The position numbers were made by a program, and so were the translations under genes. Positions 60,244 through 64,000 of a DNA stretch of 64,000 nt are shown piece by piece (positions within the stretch are counted from its first letter, which is position 1; every line of letters starts with the position of its first letter). Source of the DNA: Rugalucina vietnamica (taxonomy: Eukaryota > Mollusca > Bivalvia > Lucinida > Lucinidae); assembly GCA_964017185.1 (NCBI GenBank), contig OZ024880.1, positions 34,004,329 through 34,068,328 of the forward strand, in the 5' to 3' direction. The notes under the pieces were generated by a model that saw only the letters and a list, made by a program, of their open reading frames with translations, was not told the origin of the DNA and made no database searches.

Positions 60244-61200
60244 ATTTGTACATAGATACAGTAAACATGTAAGAGTTGTCAAAATATGAGTAGAAAATGT
60301 ATCAAATGAAAGGGTTATCTACACTATTTACATTACTTACAGTTGTCCCATATTTGTCCAAAGCATGTACATGTATATTATGCTTGTAGAAGCCTTCTTG
60401 GCTTCAGTTTTGGACTCGTAAACCAGGTGTGTTAACTAGGGGTCTCAGGTTCGATGCATTTCGGATTTCTTAATTATTTTGAATGAGTCTTTTTTCGAAG
60501 CTAGTACTTATCTCACTTGACTTAGACGCCCACTTTGCAGTCAGTGTTACATGTTACATCTTGGTATACATTTATCATTATTTTCCCCATCATTTGCCAA
60601 CGTTCGTAAAAGTATACTGTGACGTTAGTATGGTGCAACTACATTGAGCGCTGGTCTATCTAGTGCATGTACATGTAGTTTATGACTTGCTGTTTTCATT
60701 GTTGCAACATTTTACAAATATAGAAGCTTCAAGTTCAAGCCTCTGTAACTCCATCGGACTGGCCCCGAGAGAGATAAGGTCTATAATGGGTGTTTCTAAA
60801 AATGTGCAAAAATCTGTTCGATTCCGGAATTGTCCGTGCGCAAAGTAGGAATCGGGACTTATTTTCCTTGCGCAAAGAAGCGAGAAAGTACAAAGAAGCG
60901 AGAAAGTATGAACAATATCTCTTCTCAGAGCGTTTCAAGCTACAATATGCTTTTCTTACATGTATATATTGCGTTTCCATGACTGCTCTGTTGTCATTTT
61001 AGTGGTTTATATTCTGATCATTGTTGGTCTTTGCTAATGTTTATGAACATATTTATACGATCCGCTTTCGATGATCTAATGTGCACTAAGTATTGGCAAT
61101 CTGCTAGGATAAAAAGTGTGGCTAAGATAAGTGACCGTTGCGGCATCACACTGGCTAGTGACCATGGACATACAGGTATTTAACATTGAATGAATAAATA
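60244..61200. other. No gene seen
   Basis: Frames at 60663-61002 on both strands are short and without motif; direct doublet AAGCGAGAAAGTA at 60888 and 60897. Confidence 0.4.
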
Positions 61201-61202
61201 CT

Positions 61203-62332
61203 TAAATATTTTTTCCTAACCAGAAGTAGCAAAAAAGTGTAATTCTTTTTTGTGACTTTTTTCCCCTGTGATCTTTATTCCTAGCCAAATCTGTGACTTT
61301 TTTCCTGCGACTTTTTCCCTACATTCATTAAAACAGAAGCTTATGTACAATCAGGCTATGGCCTAAACCGTTTTAGGTAAACTGACTTTTGTCAATTATG
61401 TTATCGTTGTTGTTGTTGTATGAGGGCTCCAGCCTGGTTAGGCTCAACAGCTCGAGAGCTGACTTGTAGAATTGGGCTTAAAACCACGTTAAAACATAAG
61501 CGTATTAAAAGTTCATATTAAAGTTCATATAGTAGCCAAACAACGAAAGTTAAGAATTTTCCACATCTCCACGGTTAAAATCATTTTAAGAAACATGGTG
61601 TGTCGAAAGTCTTCTTTTTGTTGGGCCTATCCCCGATTTAATGACACCTTTTTCTGATAAAGCCAATCAAGCATGGTCAAACTGTAGAGCCGCATCATAA
61701 AAAGATGCTTTCGGGATTTCTGATTAGCTCTGAAGCCGGACAGGTCAGACACAGTTAATGTCTGGAGGTTTGATTTAAAATGCATTGTGCTAAATAATTT
61801 GTGAAAAGATGAGGCGTTGGCTAAAGCTGTGTATAAACTGTATAAATGTTTTGATTAAAAAGGTCAAATATATTTTTCTTGTGGTGCGGCTTAGGTGTCA
61901 TAAAAACAAGAATACCCCTAAAATGTTTTTACAGTACGCGTGTTAGAACTTCTCTTTTCACACCTTGAGGCATTTTTATGACAACTTACGTTTGAGGTGT
62001 ATTTGTGTTTGCCAATATTTGATAAACCGCGACCCATTGAGAAGAATTACAAAATTTGATTAAATACGCATTTAAAGATGTAAAAAATCAGGTATACATG
62101 CTGGGTAAACAATAAATATATTCGATTTTTTAACAGCTGAAACTGACTGACTGACTTTGGGACATTGGTTGGCAGGATGTATGAAGGAATGTAGGAAAAA
62201 TAGTCACAGGAAAAAAAGTCACGGAAAAAAGTCACAGAATTGGGTAGGAAAAAAAGTCACAGAAAAAAAAGTCACAAAAAAAAAAGAATTATGCTTTTTC
62301 TCAACGTTTGGTTAGGAATAAACATTTTTATT
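61203..62332. mobile_element. ~1.1-kb inverted-repeat element with GTGACTTTTTTCC ends
   Basis: Left AATATTTTTTCCTAACCAG...GTGTAATTCTTTTTTGTGAC and right inverse GTCACAAAAAAAAAAGAATT...GGTTAGGAATAAACATT. Each arm continues as several GTGACTTTTTTCC units (61250-61320) or their inverse (62203-62275). Confidence 0.8.
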
Positions 62333-63285
62333 TTTATTATTACCATTATTATCAGTTTATGTTTCGTTTGGATTGATGTTTTAGCCTTTTATTGTTGCAA
62401 TTTGATGGCACCGCCTGATCACCCTCACCAAGGGGACGATATAATTGTTTACTATTTTGGTTTGTAAAAGATCTAAGCCTATTTATAAAATGAGCAGAAT
62501 TGCAAGTGCAAAAATGGTCTCAAGATGCATTAAAAATTGTCTCCACGGACGTCAAGAACAGGGGAAAACCCCCGAAACGAGAGACAGATAAACCCCCTTG
62601 TACTCTCCCACACTCGCCTTCGACATTTGAAGACTCATGACTGGGGCACTTTTTAAAGCCGACGACCCTGAGGGTATACATGTACTGCAGCAAAATTAAA
62701 GACAGCAAAACAAAGCCAGCCCATAAGTAACACTGCTATTGATTTCCTACGAAAATGACAATAGAAACATATTTTTTGATTGGAAATAAACTACATTTTT
62801 AGCGCCTGGAACTCGAGATTTTGAAAAATTCTTGGGCTTTTCATAAAAGCGATTTTCCAAAATCCATTAAAGAGAAAATGTACGACATCAGGTGGCTTAC
62901 AAACACATTTGATATAGTACGGAATTAGGCGGCCTAGTAGTGTAAACAATTTCATTTACATCACTCGAAAGTATGATACGATGCCTTGCATATTTTTCGA
63001 TGCAAATGTCAATATAATAAGTGAATTCACAGTTCCACTAGACCTATTGATTTTTGTGTTACACAGCATAAGGTCAGGGTTCACTCGTACCAAAATCAGC
63101 TTCTCAGCTACATACTTTGATAGGAAAACAGCAATTAGATTTATCTAATTAGTAAATAAACACTGCTGTGATGAGAGTACTTATTCCAAAATCTAAAGTA
63201 TCTTATCTGGGTCTTATCTGATACATAAAATCTCTGTTATTTACATGTTTTCTGTGATTTAGTGATTTTATGAAGTTATTATTTC
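62333..63285. other. No gene seen
   Basis: No exon, repeat or RNA gene that I can support. Confidence 0.4.

Positions 63286-63289
<4 letters not shown>

Positions 63290-63326
<37 letters not shown>
63290..63326. repeat. (CT)n microsatellite followed by CACCCA-rich text
   Basis: About 18 CT units, then ACACACCCACACC to 63380. Confidence 0.95.
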
Positions 63327-63327
<1 letters not shown>

Positions 63328-63489
63328 ACACACACCCACACCTGCAAACGCACCCACGCACCCACCCAACACACACCAATGAAGTATGAAATATTAAGGA
63401 TAAAAGTCAAGCTCATGCAACTATTACAGTTTATTCAACTGCGCAAACCATTTAAAGGAGCCGGGAAAGGAGCACATACAATACCATGA

Positions 63490-63830
63490 ACCACATTTAA
63501 AACAAGTCACGGACCCCGCCCTAGGGGCCTAAAGAAATAGGTGGACTGCTTGTGCCCCCGGACAAAGCTTATACGCTACTGATTGACCATCTGATTACTG
63601 GTTAACCGCTCAGGTAAGAGCCTGCTCAGGAAAAGAACTCAAGTCAAACCATCCATACATATATATTATTTAAGCCTTATATTGGTTTAGTTGGCCGGTT
63701 TATAATTGAAGCACTTTTTTGGATCTCATGACGTCCTAATTTTGGGTAAAATCCAATAAAATCAAGGCAACGTCCGGACATGACCATAGCTGTTGACTAG
63801 GACGTTAAGTATCAATTCGATCAAACAAAC
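63490..63830. repeat. SINE-like dispersed repeat, fullest copy
   Basis: CTGATTACTGGTTAACCGCT, AAACCATCCATACAT, ...CGTCCGGACATGACCATAGC, TGTTGACTAGGACGTTAAGT. Fuller than the copies at 3.6 and 12.6 kb. The GACGTTAA tail resembles molluscan SINE tails from memory. No clear A/B box found. Confidence 0.6.
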
Positions 63831-64000
63831 AAAACGAAGTCATAAATATATCGAATAACTGTTTCTTTTTCATAGTTTGAGTCATAACATTTTGTAAACA
63901 TCTACATGGAATCTGATTGGGAAATTGGCTTTTTCAGTCTAATTAGGAACAGTTAATTATATTTAAGACAATATTGACAAAAATATATTTTACACACTAA

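Noticed and set aside
60440-60460. B-box-like GGTTCGATGC
   Set aside because: No A box at the right distance and no tRNA fold.

Overview
The window looks like intron-rich, AT-rich nuclear DNA from an invertebrate animal, most likely a marine bivalve mollusc. That guess rests on the gene families, on long repeat-filled introns, and on dispersed repeats that resemble ones I remember from bivalve genomes; the species cannot be named from the sequence. There is nothing prokaryotic here: no operons, no CRISPR array, no rRNA. Most long open frames in the window are chance frames in microsatellites or shadows of real exons.

Two spliced genes lie tail to tail. On the + strand (1004-16287) is the 3' part of a secreted ADAMTS-like reprolysin (M12B) zinc metalloproteinase. 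Eight exons join with matching phases, including a 35-nt microexon. They encode part of the catalytic domain (HELGHALGALHD split over an intron, then a Met-turn), an ADAMTS-type cysteine-rich module, a long TEPPPPPP-type proline linker and a short six-cysteine tail. The first exons lie before the window. On the - strand (44153-17630) is a complete seven-exon CRAL-TRIO (Sec14-like) lipid-transfer gene of 314 codons, of the alpha-tocopherol transfer protein / clavesin / retinaldehyde-binding type. The stop codons are about 1.3 kb apart.

Everything else is mobile or repetitive DNA, mostly in introns. 1-5.5 kb: bivalve-type modular repeats and many copies of a ~220-bp inverted-repeat element. 6.3-9.1 kb: duplicated blocks with near-perfect hairpins. 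11.4-15.4 kb: a foldback element holding a dead LINE fragment. 18.3-28 kb: an inverted pair enclosing ACGTA-rich and GTTTCGCCC-rich foldback DNA and microsatellites. 29.7-30.4 kb: a foldback. 35.1-40.4 kb: a ~5.3-kb palindrome built from ~186-bp monomers. 41.4-44 kb: two more inverted-repeat elements.

Upstream of the CRAL-TRIO gene a second copy of the 186-bp-monomer element (about 44.9-57.5 kb) was split by a 9.5-kb L1/Tx1-like LINE on the - strand. The LINE has an open 1256-codon endonuclease/reverse transcriptase ORF2, a 5'-truncated zinc-knuckle ORF1, a very long 3' segment with 140-bp tandem repeats, and an exact 15-bp target-site duplication. The last 6.5 kb hold small inverted-repeat elements, a minisatellite and a SINE-like repeat, with no gene I can support.
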